Source of the DNA: Rhynochetos jubatus
Taxonomy: Eukaryota > Chordata > Aves > Eurypygiformes > Rhynochetidae
NCBI GenBank assembly: GCA_027574665.1
Contig: CM050651.1
Location: 8,743,501 to 8,807,500 of the forward strand
Length of the DNA stretch: 64,000 nucleotides
Reading direction: 5' to 3'
In this document: one piece after another, positions 62,701-64,000 of the stretch
How the letters are laid out: every line of letters starts with the position of its first letter
Position numbering within the stretch: position 1 is the first letter of the stretch
Program-made: the position numbers and the translations under genes
The notes under the pieces: model-generated
Seen by the model: the letters and a program-made list of their open reading frames with translations, nothing else
Databases searched by the model: none
Told to the model about the DNA's origin: nothing

Positions 62701-64000
62701 ATTCAACGCATCTTTACACGCAACTCCCTATTCATACAGCATCTTCTAGTCACAAAACCAAGCATTTTCCATTTCTTTTTCTGAACAAAGGACAGAACAG
62801 TGGAATGGGAACTTGCCATTCAACAGCGGAAACTATTTGTAAAGCTGGGAAGCTGGAGACACTAGGAAGAAAAGGCTTTAATGAAACTGGCCACTGTGTG
62901 TGCCAACTGTCAAGACTTTTTATATATTCTTCCAAGGAACACTGACTGAGGCTTTTTCTGTATTTACTCTTTACATCCCAGTTATTATAAGTCTTTGAAT
63001 GATCCAAAGGAACAAAATTAATGAGAAATGCCGTATTAGAAAGAGGCAGGCTTTTCTCCCCCTTCAGCTAGTCTGTAGCTGCACTCCATGACCCATTAAC
63101 TTATTTTTGGTTCTGTACAAAGCCCTCACCAAGACATTTGCGACTCATTATCAACTAGGCACAGGAATTCAGCGCTAGAGCCTCAGCTGATCCAGATCCA
63201 GAGGAAATCCCCATATGCTTGGAATTTCTGAAACACAAGCATTACGGCTGTTGCTTGGTTAGAAGACAGTTTCCATACACAACAGAGGATATGTTTATAT
63301 TTATGTTTTTGGAGGCCTGTAACTCAGCCAGAGGCAGATAAATTTTCCCAGGGCAGCTAAAGTCACATCACTGACATCTGGGTAAAAACACTGTATTGTT
63401 TCAAGTCACTACTCCAAAGCGTGGAGCCACTAGAGCTGCAACAGTTTTCCAGACCAATATTTAAGCCTGCAATCCTTTTTATTACTGCCTTTTTTTCATT
63501 ATGAGATCTCACATTCCACAGCAAAAAGATGTGCTACACAAAACAGCTTTGCTCACTACGCAGCTTTCATTCATTCGTTCCCAGAGCACAGTTTGTCCTG
63601 TGCTGTGGAGGATGAAAGCTCTTGCGGGTTTGACTTTGGTGTCTGCCATGACACAGCGTCCCGGAACGAGCCTGGAGGCTAGCCCAGACACTGCTGCTGC
63701 GTACGGCGAGGTCTGACCCCATCTCTCGGGCTTGGAGCACTCACAGCACTGCCCTCACCAGCCAGAGGTTATTAGTAGGCAATGCAGCATTTTACAACAT
63801 ACCAGCATTTAAGTGATAGCTAAATGAATAAAAGTCTTGCCTGGGAGCATATCCAATGACCACTCGTTTGAGAAGGGCCTGCAGCATTACAGGAATCACA
63901 CAAATACTCCACGGTCACCCTCTCTTTTGGACCAAGACAAAAGTTGAGCTTATTTCCCTGCCTTTGTAAACGGCACACAGAAAGATGAGGGAGCCGAGGC

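Larger units (their letters stand above)
26210..64000 (-). other. AFG2A: AFG2A last intron (inferred), at least 37.8 kb
   Basis: Everything from the last-exon acceptor to the right edge appears intronic. I looked on the minus strand for the preceding coding blocks of the second AAA domain (Walker B FFDELDA, TNRPDRID, RPGRIDR, IYVPLPD, LQTDAYSG) and found none that fits with splice sites. AFG2A is known to have very long introns in human. Most of the interval is AT-rich; 47.0-57.5 kb in particular shows no structure beyond homopolymer runs. A small exon could have been missed. Confidence 0.55.

Overview
This window is vertebrate nuclear DNA, almost certainly from a bird. Three things support this. 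The N-terminal half of Sprouty1 (SPRY1) and the last exon of AFG2A (SPATA5) lie on the same strand in the order known for the amniote SPATA5-SPRY1 neighbourhood. An avian-type CR1 LINE lies at about 37.0-38.0 kb. The gene-poor stretches carry the usual mix of decayed CR1 and short ancient repeats. No bacterial-type operon, CRISPR array, tRNA, rRNA or intact mobile element was recognised.

Layout, + strand coordinates: (1) 1-331 is the start of the SPRY1 coding exon on the minus strand, running off the window's left edge. (2) 332-386 is its 5' UTR, including an upstream ATG whose frame overlaps the SPRY1 start. (3) 387-4372 is SPRY1 intron 1, and about 2230-4880 is a large CpG island holding at least one convincing minus-strand splice donor (4373) and so a non-coding first exon. 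A perfect 34-bp GC-rich inverted repeat sits just upstream. (4) About 4.9-25.9 kb is intergenic DNA with no recognised gene, but with small CpG patches (7.87-8.05 kb and 19.9-20.2 kb), tandem duplications and an ancient SINE-like fragment. (5) 25912-26209 holds the poly(A) signal, 3' UTR and last coding exon of AFG2A on the minus strand. (6) 26210-64000 appears to be the last intron of AFG2A (at least 37.8 kb); no further exon was recognised. It holds an ancient CR1 copy (about 28.6-29.4 kb), a younger 5'-truncated CR1 (37.0-38.0 kb), a small CpG patch (30.7-30.9 kb), a long polypyrimidine tract and further repeat fragments.

The two host genes are functionally separate. SPRY1 is a feedback inhibitor of receptor tyrosine kinase/ERK signalling; AFG2A is an AAA+ ATPase of ribosome maturation. 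They are transcribed in the same direction, AFG2A first, with about 21 kb between the AFG2A poly(A) signal and the SPRY1 CpG island. I did not find a new biological system. The items most worth a second look are the perfect hairpin in the SPRY1 CpG island, the overlapping upstream ORF in the SPRY1 leader, the CpG patch with a strong minus-strand donor near 20 kb, and an unexplained coding-like plus-strand frame at 423-761.
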